DNA of 64,000 nt from Nostoc sp. NIES-4103 (GCF_002368335.1 NZ_AP018288.1:1109247-1173246); one strand, 5' to 3'. Counted from the stretch's first letter, positions 7,777 to 16,725 are shown. Program-made: numbers and translations. The notes: a model not told the origin generated them from the letters alone.

Positions 7777-10362
7777 ATGTCAGTGCATAAACGTAATTTT
7801 GGCGAGACTGCTGATTTAATTATTGGTGATCACAACCAAGAAAATCACCACTTACAACCGAATTCTGCTCCTGTGGGCGCTCTTGCCAGAAGAAAGGGAA
7901 CTATTTCTACGTTTCTTGCTCCCCTGACTCAGGATACGTTTAAACAGGTTGTCACGGAAGTTGAGCAAAAATTACATATTGTTCATCAAACTCTGTCAAT
8001 GCTCGATTCTCAAGGGTTTGAGACAATACTGCAAGAGATGTTGCACTCAATTACCTTGAAAACAGGAGAATTATTAGGAGCAGACAGGACAACTATATTT
8101 TTATTAGATGAAGAAAAACAAGAACTTTGGTCAATTGTAGCTGAGGGAGAAGGCGATCGCTCTCCAGAAATTCGCGTCCCTGCTGATAAAGGTATTGCCG
8201 GTGAAGTCGCTACTTTCCAACGAGTGATCAATATTCCTTTTGATTTTTATGACGACCCGCGTTCAGTATTTGCTCAACAACAAGAAAAAAGAACTGGCTA
8301 CCGCACCTACACAATGCTAGCTTTGCCGCTACTCAATGAACAAGGACGATTAGTAGCGGTGGTGCAATTACTCAATAAATTAAATTCCTTAAATAATCCA
8401 GAGGCTCCACTCTCAGAACGCATTGATACCATAGGCTTTACTGGGGCTGATGAACAATTATTTCAAGAATTTGCTCCTTCTATTTGCTTGATTTTAGAGT
8501 CTTCGCGCTCGTTTTATGTGGCGACTCAAAAACAAAGGGCCGTAGCGGCGCTGATGAAGGCGATTAAATCTTTAAGTCAAAGCAGTCTTGACTTGGAAGA
8601 TACCTTAAAGCGGGTGATGGAAGAAGCCAAAGAACTGATGAATGCCGATCGCAGTACTCTATGGCTGATAGACCGTGATCAAGATGAACTATGGACGAAA
8701 ATCACCCAAGATGATGGTTCTACCAAAGAGTTACGAGTACCCATCGGTAAAGGTTTTGCTGGTATCGTTGCTGCTTCTGGCAAAAAGCTGAATATTCCCT
8801 TTGACTTGTATGACCATCCTGACTCAGAAACAGCCAAACAACTTGATCAACAAAATGGCTATCGTACTTGTAGCTTACTTTGTATGCCAGTGTATAACGC
8901 CGACCAAGAATTAATTGGTGTTACCCAACTAGTAAATAAAAAAAAGTCAGGGGATTTTCCTAATTATGACCCGGCTAATTGGCCGAAAGCTCCCGATTGC
9001 TTCTGCGCTAGTTTTGACCGCAATGATGAAGAGTTCATGGAAGCTTTTAATATCCAAGCGGGGGTCGCATTGCACAATGCACAATTGTTTGCCACTGTCA
9101 AGCAACAAGAGCAAATGCAGCGGGACATTTTGCGTAGTCTTTCTAATGGTGTGATTTCCACTGATAAATCTGGGTTAATTATCGCCGCTAATGAAAGCGC
9201 CAAACGCTTGTTAGGGCTGGAGCTAGAAGACCGTTTAGAAGGTAAATTGATTAGTGATGCGATCGCCATTAAAGAAGGCAACTTTAGCAAATGGTGCCAT
9301 GATGCTTTATGTGGTACTAACGCCAAACGCCGCCAGCAGTATTATCCTGACCGCACACTTCTCAGTACTGGCACTGAACAACACAGTATTAATTTATCCA
9401 TTAATTCCATTGCCGATGCCAGCGATCCGCAGCAAGTCCGGGGCGCACTGGTTGTCATGGAAGATATCAGTGATGAGAAACGCCTCAAGAGTACCATGTA
9501 TCGCTACATGACTCAGGAATTAGCCGAAGAATTATTGAAATTAGATGACGCTAAACTAGGAGGCGATCGCAAAGAAGTTTCAATTTTATTTTCTGATATT
9601 CGAGGTTACACCACTTTGACAGAAAACTTGGAAGCTGAAGAAGTGGTAAGTATGCTCAATGATTATTTTGAATCGATGGTAGAGGCAGTTTTTAAACATA
9701 AAGGCACACTCGATAAATACATCGGCGATGCCATTATGGCTGTGTTCGGTTCCCCTCTACCATTGAATGAACATGCTTGGATGGCAGTACAAACATCTAT
9801 AGAAATGCGCCATCGCTTGCACGAATTTAATCAACGTCGTCATGCAGCTAATAAACCCAGAATTAACATTGGCATTGGCATTAATTCTGATATCGTCATT
9901 AGTGGCAACATTGGCTCTAGTAAGCGGATGGAATTTACCGCCATTGGTGATGGTGTGAATCTTGGTTCCCGATTAGAAAGTATCAGTAAACAATACGGTT
10001 GTGACATTGTTATTAGTCAAAACACTTTTCAACCTTGTGAAGAAAATATTTGGGCTAGGGAACTAGATTATATTCGCGTCAAAGGTAGAAATGAGCCAGT
10101 ATCTATATATGAATTAGTAGGTTTGCGTTCCGAGCCAATTAGTAGCGAAAAAATGCAAGTGATAGAACATTATCACAAAGGTCGTGAGTATTACTTAAAA
10201 CGCGATTTTAATCTTGCTAGACGCGAGTTTGCCAAAGTGTTAGCAGCTGACAATCAAGACAAAGCTGCAATGTTACATCTTCTACGTTGTCAGCATTGGA
10301 TGCAATCACCTCCAACAGATTTTGATTGGGATGATGGTGTTTGGACATTTAATGAAAAGTAA
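7777..10362 (+). CDS. cyaB: CyaB-type adenylate cyclase (GAF-GAF-PAS-cyclase-TPR)
   Basis: Class III adenylate cyclase making cAMP from ATP. In order: N-terminal extension (1-70), GAF-A (about 80-245), GAF-B (about 265-430), PAS (about 445-570), class III catalytic domain (about 595-770), and a short TPR-like C-terminus. Metal ligands are Asp607 (FSDIRGY) and Asp651 (YIGDAIM). Adenine-selecting residues are Lys647 and Thr721, the Lys/Thr pair known from Anabaena CyaB1, and the transition-state Asn728 and Arg732 are present. The architecture and 861-residue length match Anabaena CyaB1/CyaB2 (about 860), whose GAF domains bind cAMP and give autoactivation. Which of the two paralogues it is cannot be settled here. 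Confidence 0.93.
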   Translation: MSVHKRNFGETADLIIGDHNQENHHLQPNSAPVGALARRKGTISTFLAPLTQDTFKQVVTEVEQKLHIVHQTLSMLDSQGFETILQEMLHSITLKTGELLGADRTTIFLLDEEKQELWSIVAEGEGDRSPEIRVPADKGIAGEVATFQRVINIPFDFYDDPRSVFAQQQEKRTGYRTYTMLALPLLNEQGRLVAVVQLLNKLNSLNNPEAPLSERIDTIGFTGADEQLFQEFAPSICLILESSRSFYVATQKQRAVAALMKAIKSLSQSSLDLEDTLKRVMEEAKELMNADRSTLWLIDRDQDELWTKITQDDGSTKELRVPIGKGFAGIVAASGKKLNIPFDLYDHPDSETAKQLDQQNGYRTCSLLCMPVYNADQELIGVTQLVNKKKSGDFPNYDPANWPKAPDCFCASFDRNDEEFMEAFNIQAGVALHNAQLFATVKQQEQMQRDILRSLSNGVISTDKSGLIIAANESAKRLLGLELEDRLEGKLISDAIAIKEGNFSKWCHDALCGTNAKRRQQYYPDRTLLSTGTEQHSINLSINSIADASDPQQVRGALVVMEDISDEKRLKSTMYRYMTQELAEELLKLDDAKLGGDRKEVSILFSDIRGYTTLTENLEAEEVVSMLNDYFESMVEAVFKHKGTLDKYIGDAIMAVFGSPLPLNEHAWMAVQTSIEMRHRLHEFNQRRHAANKPRINIGIGINSDIVISGNIGSSKRMEFTAIGDGVNLGSRLESISKQYGCDIVISQNTFQPCEENIWARELDYIRVKGRNEPVSIYELVGLRSEPISSEKMQVIEHYHKGREYYLKRDFNLARREFAKVLAADNQDKAAMLHLLRCQHWMQSPPTDFDWDDGVWTFNEK

Positions 10363-10364
10363 AT

Positions 10365-10546
10365 TAGGGGACTGGGGACTGGGGACTGGGTACTGGGGAA
10401 CTCGGGGCCCCCACGACCGGAGGGAGTGGGGATTAGGGGCAATGGGGATTGGGGACTGGGGACTGGGTACTGGGGAAAAAATTTCTACCTCATCTCCCCA
10501 TCACCCTCATCACCCTCATCACCCCATCTCCCCATCTCCCAACTAA
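10365..10546. repeat. STRR array with embedded palindromic block
   Basis: Heptamer array of ggggact/ggggatt units immediately after the cyclase stop, then a ccccatc/accctca-type array in opposite base composition. Between them is a block around ctcggggcccccacgaccg (about 10401-10432), which recurs nearly exactly at about 16601-16632. Apparent ORFs here are repeat translations. Confidence 0.9.
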
Positions 10547-11113
10547 TCACCACCCATAAAAGAAATTACTGTGACGGTAGAATTGCAGTCTTCCAAAACC
10601 TAGGAATTGACCGTGAGATTTTTCACCTGCTGGAAAAGCTGTAACTCCAAATAAATAAACTCCTGCGACTGTTGGATTTTGTACAGGCTTTAGACCAATT
10701 GTGATGGTTTTGCCAGGTGATACTGGTGGATCAAATGTTAGCGATATTGTTTGTTTTTTCCTATCACTTGTAGCATCTTTCAATCCTAACCTCTGCCCTT
10801 TGGCAGAACGGCTACCTTCAAAAGCAAAACTGTCTTTGAGGCGAAAGCGAACGTAGTCTACTCCCTCACGCTGGTTAATTGTGATCTTTTGCAATGGTTC
10901 GCCTGCATTGTCTGGCAAGCTGACCGTAAAATAGTAAGTTGCACCCCACACATAAACATCGTTGTAGGTAGTTACTGCGCCAACAAGCCGCGGTGGTTGG
11001 GCAAAATACACTGTGCCATCCCGCAACTGAATTGCTCGACTTGGCTGGAAAGCATATCCTTGCATCATCGCTATGGTTGCGATCGCACTGCCTAATAACA
11101 TCAACAGTCGCAT
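10547..11113 (-). CDS. DUF2808-family exported protein
   Basis: A protein of 188 residues with an N-terminal signal peptide (MRLLMLLGSAIATIAMMQGYA) and a single beta-rich domain matching DUF2808. That family is nearly restricted to cyanobacteria and is usually exported. Typical features are FxxPPRL near residue 38, a central Q-K-I-T-I-x-Q strand, and the C-terminal GVYLFGVTAFPAG segment. Function is unknown. It stands alone, with its stop at the edge of an STRR array. The start is set by the signal peptide. Confidence 0.82.
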   Translation of the reverse strand: MRLLMLLGSAIATIAMMQGYAFQPSRAIQLRDGTVYFAQPPRLVGAVTTYNDVYVWGATYYFTVSLPDNAGEPLQKITINQREGVDYVRFRLKDSFAFEGSRSAKGQRLGLKDATSDRKKQTISLTFDPPVSPGKTITIGLKPVQNPTVAGVYLFGVTAFPAGEKSHGQFLGFGRLQFYRHSNFFYGW

Positions 11114-11338
11114 TGCTTTACCCAGATGACCTAGTTAGATACTTTTAATAAAGATTACAAATTATTCAGTTTATTTACATATCTCGATAAAAAAATTAAT
11201 ATTTAGTACCAATGCTTAGAAAAGATAATAATCATTACTTTTTGAGCTGACAACTGTTTTGTAAAAGATAATTGACATGTGTTGTCAAAACAACTCTTGA
11301 AGTTAAAAACTAAAAATACAACACCAGCAATTATTCCT

Positions 11339-11827
11339 ATGAATACTCTTTCTACAGTTGAATTCAAGCGACCAATTTGGCAGACTGCTGTCATATTCGT
11401 TTTGGGCTTTTGGTTGAGTGCTAGCGTAGTTTTAGATTGGGTAATTATGCCTAGTCTTTACTTTTCGGGCATGATGAGCCAAGCAAGTTTTACTACAGCA
11501 GGTTATGCGATTTTTTGGAATTTTAATCGCATCGAATTATTATCAGCTGCTGTAGTATTGACAGGCGTACTAGCTTTGAGAAAAACCCTATCTAGCTGGA
11601 GTCTTAACAGCATTGTTTTATCGGTAATCTTGTTAGCTATAGCTTTGTTGGATACCTATTTTTTAACTCCGCAAATGTGCGCTGTTGGAACTCATCTGAA
11701 CTTCTTTGAAGCTGCATCTGCAATTCCAGCGCAGATGAATGTATTACACAGCAGTTATTTTGTACTAGAAGCATTAAAACTAATGGCGGGTGGTGCTTTG
11801 TTAAACTGGTGCTGGCGGCAGGTTTAA
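11339..11827 (+). CDS. Small multi-pass membrane protein (DUF4149-like)
   Basis: Membrane protein of 162 residues with four hydrophobic helices (about 16-37, 46-70, 75-95, 140-160 from the ATG). The first carries LGFWLSASVVLDWVIMPSLY, a pattern I associate with the cyanobacterial DUF4149-like family. I chose ATG 11339 because the extension to GTG 11279 adds 20 polar residues unlike the family N-terminus. A good terminator hairpin follows the stop. Function unknown. Confidence 0.72.
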   Translation: MNTLSTVEFKRPIWQTAVIFVLGFWLSASVVLDWVIMPSLYFSGMMSQASFTTAGYAIFWNFNRIELLSAAVVLTGVLALRKTLSSWSLNSIVLSVILLAIALLDTYFLTPQMCAVGTHLNFFEAASAIPAQMNVLHSSYFVLEALKLMAGGALLNWCWRQV

Positions 11828-11857
11828 TTATTAAGCGATCGCTCCTATCAAAATTTA

Positions 11858-11899
11858 TGCCTACTAGACTGTAGACTCAGCTAGTAGGCATTGTTTTTT
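11858..11899 (+). terminator. Rho-independent terminator
   Basis: Ten-base stem (11858-11867 tgcctactag with 11881-11890 ctagtaggca) followed by TTGTTTTTT. It lies just after the DUF4149-like gene. Confidence 0.8.
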
Positions 11900-11918
11900 C
11901 TGCTTGTTCTTGTTTATT

Positions 11919-12218
11919 TCAGCCTTCTTCAGAATCCGGCGATGCTTCATTGTTGAACAACAGCAAGCGTGCAGCCAGGATGGCAAATCCTACAGCCGCG
12001 ATCGCTTTTAATAAGCGTGTAGGTAATAATTCTGATACAGCTCCTCCTGCTAATGCTCCCAAAAAGCTAGTGAGCAAAAGTGCGCCTGCTGTGCCGAAAA
12101 ATACTGCGCGTGGAGACTGACAACGACCTGAAAGTGCGATCGCAGCTAGTTGACTTTTATCACCTAATTCTGACAAAAAAACCGTAATAAAGCTCAGTCC
12201 TAAAAGATGCCAATCCAT
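11919..12218 (-). CDS. GDT1/UPF0016 half-exchanger, second subunit
   Basis: Ninety-nine residues with three hydrophobic helices and one E-x-G-D-K-S motif (SELGDKSQL near residue 18), the cation-binding signature of the GDT1/TMEM165/UPF0016 family (Mn2+/Ca2+ exchangers). Full-length members have two such halves; this is a single half. Its neighbour upstream on the same strand is the other half, so the two probably form a heterodimer. Split exchangers of this kind are known in Anabaena as hemi manganese exchangers (Hmx1/Hmx2). I start at ATG 12218 (MDWHLLG) because the longer frame reads through an STRR array. Confidence 0.88.
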   Translation of the reverse strand: MDWHLLGLSFITVFLSELGDKSQLAAIALSGRCQSPRAVFFGTAGALLLTSFLGALAGGAVSELLPTRLLKAIAAVGFAILAARLLLFNNEASPDSEEG

Positions 12219-12224
12219 ATTATT

Positions 12225-12275
12225 GAGGGGAGTGGGGAGTAGGGAGTGGGGAGTGGGGAGTGGGGGGATGAGGGA
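12225..12275. repeat. STRR array (ggggagt)
   Basis: About six ggggagt/agggagt heptamers just upstream of the second half-exchanger gene. They lengthen its open frame artificially. Confidence 0.85.
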
Positions 12276-12320
12276 GAAATAACTCCTATCTCTTAACAAA
12301 TGACAAATGACAAATGACTA

Positions 12321-12749
12321 TTAACTATTAACTACATCCCAAAACAGCATGATGGAAATTAGCAGCAACATTACCCCTGCTGACTTTTCTACGGTTTTTG
12401 GGCTGAGTCTACTGGCTATCCAACTACCTAACAGCACACCTAATAAACTTGTAGTTACTAATGCAGCCGCAGACCCACAAAACACCACCCACGGGGAATG
12501 AGATTGTGCGCTCATTAATAGAGTGGATAACTGAGTTTTATCTCCAATCTCTGCAAGAAAGATAGTGATGAAGGTAGTACCAAAAATGACCGCTGCTGAT
12601 TCCTGCTTTTTTGGACTATCAGCAACTACAGGCTGAAGTTGTTCAACAGTTGCAGTAGTTAAGTTAGATTCGGTGCTGTCTTTTAGTTCTGGCTGGTATT
12701 CAGTCTCAGATGTGCCAAAAAGGCTCGCGGGTGCAGAGTCAAGTTTCAC
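12321..12749 (-). CDS. GDT1/UPF0016 half-exchanger, first subunit
   Basis: A protein of 142 residues: a polar N-terminal extension of about 50 residues, then a three-helix UPF0016 half with the motif AEIGDKTQL near residue 67. It is partner to the downstream gene, 102 bp away on the same strand. Together they supply the two E-x-G-D-K-[ST] motifs needed for a Mn2+ (or Ca2+) exchanger in the plasma or thylakoid membrane. The N-terminal extension is unlike the downstream half and may be a targeting or regulatory segment. Metal specificity is inferred from the family. Confidence 0.88.
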   Translation of the reverse strand: MKLDSAPASLFGTSETEYQPELKDSTESNLTTATVEQLQPVVADSPKKQESAAVIFGTTFITIFLAEIGDKTQLSTLLMSAQSHSPWVVFCGSAAALVTTSLLGVLLGSWIASRLSPKTVEKSAGVMLLLISIMLFWDVVNS

Positions 12750-12834
12750 AGGCAGTAGTTTTATTGCTAGAGAGCTTTCATATTCTTCTCATTTTCTCAG
12801 ATTGTCGTAATAAATTGCAACCCCAAGGGTGAAG

Positions 12835-12971
12835 ATGGGGGATGAGGGGATGAGGGGGATGGGGGAGATGAGGGAGATGGGGGAGATGGGGTGATGGGGT
12901 GATCAGGGAAATAATTCTTTACTCCAGCATAGCTGCCTCCTGGCTCCTGGCTCCTGGCTCCTGGCTCCTGA
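12835..12971. repeat. Two STRR arrays (gggggat type and ctcctgg type)
   Basis: A gggggatgag-type array at 12835-12905 is followed by five perfect heptamers of the ctcctgg type at about 12934-12969. The apparent minus-strand ORF across it is repeat translation. Confidence 0.88.
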
Positions 12972-12989
12972 CAACTGACAACTAACTTC

Positions 12990-13340
12990 TCATAGACCAA
13001 CAGCTTGGTTGAAGCGCAGGAGTTCTAGACTGCGATCGCCATATACTGCTTCTATCTGCTGGCGACAGCAGTCAATGGCAAAATCGTTGAGTTCTTCAGG
13101 CTCAATGCCGTACATATCCTGAAATGTATCTGATTCCACACGGCAGAAACGTGGACGATTTGGATAGATGCGGCATTCTCTACTGGTATGGTCAAAATTA
13201 ACGCACCATCCGTCTTCGCCTACCATGCTGAGGTACTGTTCTAATTCTGCTGGTGAGAGATACTCATCCAAATCTGGACGTTCTGCTGGGTCAAGATGAC
13301 AGCAGGCTCCACATTGCTTGACACATTGCCAGTTTGCCAT
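12990..13340 (-). CDS. YkgJ-family cysteine cluster protein
   Basis: Small cytoplasmic protein of 116 residues with the metal-binding pattern of the YkgJ/CxxCxxCC (UPF0153) family: CVKQCGACCHLDP at the N-terminus, C in WCVNFD, CRIYPNRPRFCRVE near residue 60 and DCCRQQ near 90. Conserved cysteines probably bind zinc or an Fe-S cluster. Function is unknown; this form is common in cyanobacteria and plants. It is divergent from psb30. Confidence 0.85.
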   Translation of the reverse strand: MANWQCVKQCGACCHLDPAERPDLDEYLSPAELEQYLSMVGEDGWCVNFDHTSRECRIYPNRPRFCRVESDTFQDMYGIEPEELNDFAIDCCRQQIEAVYGDRSLELLRFNQAVGL

Positions 13341-13466
13341 TTTATGTTTTTTCCTATAATTTTGTTAAGTAAATTAAATGTAACAGCCGATCCCCGGATA
13401 TGATCAATTGCGGGTTTTGCAATTGAGTTATCAATTTTTCAAGCAATTGGGAGGATAAAAAGGACA

Positions 13467-13610
13467 ATGTTATTAGCCTTGTTTGAATTTCTGAACGTTT
13501 TTAGCAGCATCAACTGGGAAGTAATTTTCCAACTATTGTCTGTGGCACTAATTGTCCTTGCTGGCCCAGCGGTAATCTTTGTACTGGCATTTCGCAACGG
13601 CAACCTCTAA
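13467..13610 (+). CDS. psb30: Photosystem II protein Psb30 (Ycf12)
   Basis: A 47-residue single-helix protein: a short amphipathic front (MLLALFEFLNVFSS), a hydrophobic helix at about residues 19-40 with VALIVLAGPAVIFVLAFR, and an RNGNL tail. The LAGP-x-VIF-x-LAFR-x-G-x-L ending is diagnostic of Psb30/Ycf12, a peripheral subunit of photosystem II near cytochrome b559. The ATG at 13467 has a GGAGG box about 13 bases upstream plus an AAGGA box about 3 bases upstream. It stands alone, followed by an STRR array. Confidence 0.9.
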   Translation: MLLALFEFLNVFSSINWEVIFQLLSVALIVLAGPAVIFVLAFRNGNL

Positions 13611-13705
13611 GAGTTCTGAGTGAGGAGTTAAAAGTTCAGAGTTAAGAGCAAGAAGTTAATTAAAAACTCACAACTCCTAACTCCCAACTCCTAACTCCTC
13701 ACTTA
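13611..13705. repeat. STRR array reaching into the recJ 3' end
   Basis: Heptamers of gagttaa type on the plus strand turn into ctcctaa units near 13665. The recJ stop (13677) lies inside the array, so its last residues (about GVGS and nearby) are encoded by repeat units. Confidence 0.85.
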
Positions 13706-15842
13706 ACGCCTGCATAGCAGCTTGGATAATGCTGTCATATTGCGGTTGGGAGACATCAACCTCTATGGCATCTTCTCGATGAGTACCCAGTAAACCGATT
13801 GTACGTCCTGGGTGCATAACTAAGACTTTGCCTTCAGGATTTTTAATTCTGAGTTCTGGTAAACAAGCGTTTTGATAGATGCCACAAGTATACTGCCGTT
13901 GGTTGTATTGAAAGTTGGTTCTCAACGGTTTAGATGGCGAGGCGTAAAATAAGTGAGACTGAGAAAGTCGTTTTGGATGGATAGAATCTTTTGTATCATT
14001 ATTTGGCAGCCTGACACCTATTAACTCTAGCTCGATGGTGGTTTCACCGTTAAAGTGATTTTCTCGCAGCTTGTAAGCGACATCCACTTGCGGCGGTAGG
14101 GGGAAGTAGTCGCGCCAACGCCAGGCGATCGCTTTGATTTTATACTGTTGTTCATTGATAATTTGGCTAAGTGTTAGTTTGATGTGTCCCTTACCTACAA
14201 TCTGTTGTTCAACAACTTGCACATTAGCTGTCCAGAATATGGGATCGGGGTTGTCGATACCACAGGGGTGGAGAGTATTTAGTTGCTGATAAAGTTGCTG
14301 ATTGATTTGATCAAAATTAACTTCAGCATCAATTTTTAGTAGCGGCTTGAGGTGTTGGGGTTCTAGACATTGGTTGGCAAATTCACACAAACGCGATCGC
14401 AAAGCTGGTAAATTCTTTGCTGGTAAAGAAAATCCTCCAGCAGCTTTGTGTCCACCGAATTTACCGAGCAAGTCCTGACAAGCTTCTAAAGCTGCAAACA
14501 CGTGAAACTCAGGTATTCCCCGTGCTGAACCGCGAATCTGTTGATCATCTTCATAAGTGCCAATGAACACCGGGACACCGTAGCGTTCCACCAAGCGCGA
14601 GGCGACAATACCAATAACGCCGTGATGCCAATTTGGTTGGACAACAACTAATACTCGGTCTTGCTGTAAAGTGGTAATAAATTCAGTTTCTACATAAGCG
14701 ATCGCTTCAAGTTCAATTTGCTCACACATTTGCTGACGACTAGCGTTAGTCATTTCACACTGCATTGCTCTTTCTAGTGCAACACCCATATCATCCGTAG
14801 TCAGCAATTCAATCACAGTTTGAGGATTACCAATCCGACCAATAGCATTAATCCGGGGGCCCAGACGAAACCCGATATCCTCCGGCTTTAGCGATTTTGA
14901 ATTTGAAGAGTTAGGAGTTAGGAGTGAGGAGTTAGGAATTTTGAATCGTTTCTCCCCATCTCCCCCGTCTTCCCTCGCTTGGACTCCAGCTACTTGAATT
15001 AGCGCTTGCACGCCTGCTAAATTGGATTTGGGTAAATGCTTTAAGCCGCGTTTCACCCAGCGACGATTTACACCTGTTAAAGGAGCTAAATCTGCAATGG
15101 TTCCGAGTGTAAACAGTGCTAACATCGGCTGAATTAAGCCTTTAGTCTCCCCTAATTGTTGTGCTAGAGACACCGCCAAGATATATGCAACACCAACACC
15201 AGCAACACCACGATAAGGTGAGGATTCTGCTATCAGTTTGGGGTTGAGGATGGCGTTAGCTGGGGGTAACTTTTGGGGGATATCGTGGTGATCTGTGACA
15301 ATTATTTTTAGTCCGAGTTCTCTAGCTCTGGCAATTGGTTCAAATGCTGAAATACCATTGTCTACAGTTAAAATCAGTCCCACACCTTCGCTCTTGAATT
15401 CTTCAACGATACGTTTATTAATACCGTAGCCTTCGTGCATCCGACTGGGGATAGCGTAATCTACCTTAGCACCTAAAGTCCGCAGACTACGCAATAATAG
15501 AGCGGTGCTAGTCATACCATCAGCATCATAGTCACCACAGATAGCAATTTTTAATTGGCAAGCGATCGCATTTTGCAACAACTCCACACTCAGCGCCAAA
15601 TCTGGAAATTCTTCTAACGGCGAAGGTAAGACCAAAGACTCTGGATTTAAAAATGCTTGTGCTTGTTCTGGTGTTTCTATACCCCGATTAATCAATAACT
15701 GGCTAACAATGGGTGAAAGATTTGTCAAATTTGCCAAATGTTGGGCAAATTCTGTTTTTTGTGGGTAAATTTGCCAGCGTTGATTTGGTAAGCGCCTACG
15801 AGTTTTTGAGATTTCAGATACAGGTTTATCTAGCACAATCAA
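13677..15842 (-). CDS. recJ: Single-stranded-DNA-specific exonuclease RecJ
   Basis: 5'-3' single-strand DNA exonuclease of recombination and mismatch repair (DHH phosphoesterase). Motifs: CGDYDADGMTST near residue 100, DNG near 160, VTDHHDIP near 185, and the DHHA1 motif (GVIGIVASRL, GGHKAAGGFSL) in 400-480, then an OB-like fold and a cyanobacterial C-terminal extension. At 721 residues it is longer than E. coli RecJ (577). Two repeat-derived stretches are notable: about residues 288-312 hold in-frame STRR codons (NSSLLTPNSSN) between conserved segments, and the C-terminus ends in repeat codons. The reading frame is preserved, so the enzyme is probably active. Confidence 0.93.
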   Translation of the reverse strand: MIVLDKPVSEISKTRRRLPNQRWQIYPQKTEFAQHLANLTNLSPIVSQLLINRGIETPEQAQAFLNPESLVLPSPLEEFPDLALSVELLQNAIACQLKIAICGDYDADGMTSTALLLRSLRTLGAKVDYAIPSRMHEGYGINKRIVEEFKSEGVGLILTVDNGISAFEPIARARELGLKIIVTDHHDIPQKLPPANAILNPKLIAESSPYRGVAGVGVAYILAVSLAQQLGETKGLIQPMLALFTLGTIADLAPLTGVNRRWVKRGLKHLPKSNLAGVQALIQVAGVQAREDGGDGEKRFKIPNSSLLTPNSSNSKSLKPEDIGFRLGPRINAIGRIGNPQTVIELLTTDDMGVALERAMQCEMTNASRQQMCEQIELEAIAYVETEFITTLQQDRVLVVVQPNWHHGVIGIVASRLVERYGVPVFIGTYEDDQQIRGSARGIPEFHVFAALEACQDLLGKFGGHKAAGGFSLPAKNLPALRSRLCEFANQCLEPQHLKPLLKIDAEVNFDQINQQLYQQLNTLHPCGIDNPDPIFWTANVQVVEQQIVGKGHIKLTLSQIINEQQYKIKAIAWRWRDYFPLPPQVDVAYKLRENHFNGETTIELELIGVRLPNNDTKDSIHPKRLSQSHLFYASPSKPLRTNFQYNQRQYTCGIYQNACLPELRIKNPEGKVLVMHPGRTIGLLGTHREDAIEVDVSQPQYDSIIQAAMQALSEELGVGS
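14905..14980. repeat. In-frame STRR insertion inside recJ
   Basis: Four gagttag/gagtgag heptamers at 14908-14938 and a tctcccc-type run at about 14953-14980 lie inside recJ, in a hydrophilic loop just before the conserved PEDIGFRLGPRINA segment. The inserted length keeps the frame open. Confidence 0.8.
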
Positions 15843-15942
15843 AGTTAGGAGTTTACAGTTAGGAGTTTTTAGTTATGAGTCTTGAATTAAAAAGTTGTTT
15901 CATAACTCTTAACTCTTAACTCCTAACTCCTAACTTTTAAAG
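15840..15942. repeat. STRR arrays in opposite orientation
   Basis: gagttta/gagtttt heptamers at the left and ctcctaa/ctcttaa heptamers at the right. The two arrays are mutually complementary and could pair into a long hairpin. They fill the gap between recJ and the next gene. Confidence 0.8.
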
Positions 15943-16362
15943 GATGTTTACTTTCCCATCATCCATAATATATAACGAGCGATCGCCTGGATAACGCCAA
16001 TTGGGACGAAGTTCTACGCGCAGTGTACCAAAGTCAGGTTTCGAGATCATAGCTTGTAGTGAAAAACCGTCTTCATTCCAGAATACCAAGGATGTATTTG
16101 GCTCAGTACCCTCTATCTGTTCCATCTGTAATTCTTGTCCCGCCTTCAAAGCAATAGTGTTAGTACCGGAGGGTTTTTGCAGCTGAATCAGATGCGGTGT
16201 CTTATTTACTACTTGAATGCGGATATATTTCCCTGGTGTAAACTGAATTGGCTTTGGCCCACACTTAGAAGCACAAGTTCCAGCCAAACTGATGTTTGAG
16301 TTATTGGTTGAGACTACTAAAACGGTAGCGGCGATTAAAGTAACTGACAGAAGTTTAAACAT
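15937..16362 (-). CDS. Secreted hypothetical protein
   Basis: A protein of 141 residues from ATG 16362 (an alternative ATG at 16377 adds five). Signal peptide MFKLLSVTLIAATVLVVS is followed by a beta-rich domain with CASKCGPKP at the start of the mature part; the two cysteines could form a disulphide. No known enzymatic motif is visible. It looks like a small periplasmic or extracellular protein with relatives in Nostocales. No operon partner. Confidence 0.68.
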   Translation of the reverse strand: MFKLLSVTLIAATVLVVSTNNSNISLAGTCASKCGPKPIQFTPGKYIRIQVVNKTPHLIQLQKPSGTNTIALKAGQELQMEQIEGTEPNTSLVFWNEDGFSLQAMISKPDFGTLRVELRPNWRYPGDRSLYIMDDGKVNIL

Positions 16363-16489
16363 AATACACAGCCTCACTAGTAGTCATAAATGTTACTCTA
16401 GTGAGTTGATGTTAAGCCTCAGCAGATTTTCCCGAATTAAAAATGTAATATCAAGTTCGGCTAATTACTTACGATATAGTCGGTTTGCC

Positions 16490-16725
16490 TGGTAATGGGT
16501 GATGGGTGAGATGTGATGACTAATAGTAAAATCCAATTCCCCTTCGGGTGACGCTCCTGCGTCGCTAACGCTCTTGCTAACGCCAGTCGCTCATGGGGGA
16601 CTCGGGGCCCCCACGACCGAAAGGGAGTGGGGATTGGGGGCTTGGGGCCCCCTTTGGGGTTGGGGGAGGAACCCCCTCTTGGCCGCGCTGGCTCACCAAT
16701 TCCCAATTCCCAATTCCCGACCTCC
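16490..16725. repeat. Mosaic of palindromic repeat blocks and STRRs
   Basis: The block contains gtgacgctcctgcgtcgc-type palindromes (about 16548-16570, also seen near 36255-36280), the ctcggggcccccacgaccg block shared with about 10401, ggggccccctttggggttggggg palindromic DNA, and attcccaa heptamers. The gap 16378-16768 holds no gene; the open frame on its minus strand is repeat translation. Confidence 0.8.

Noticed and set aside
12797..13000. Minus-strand 67-residue open frame
   Set aside because: Composed of Ser/Pro repeats from STRR arrays.
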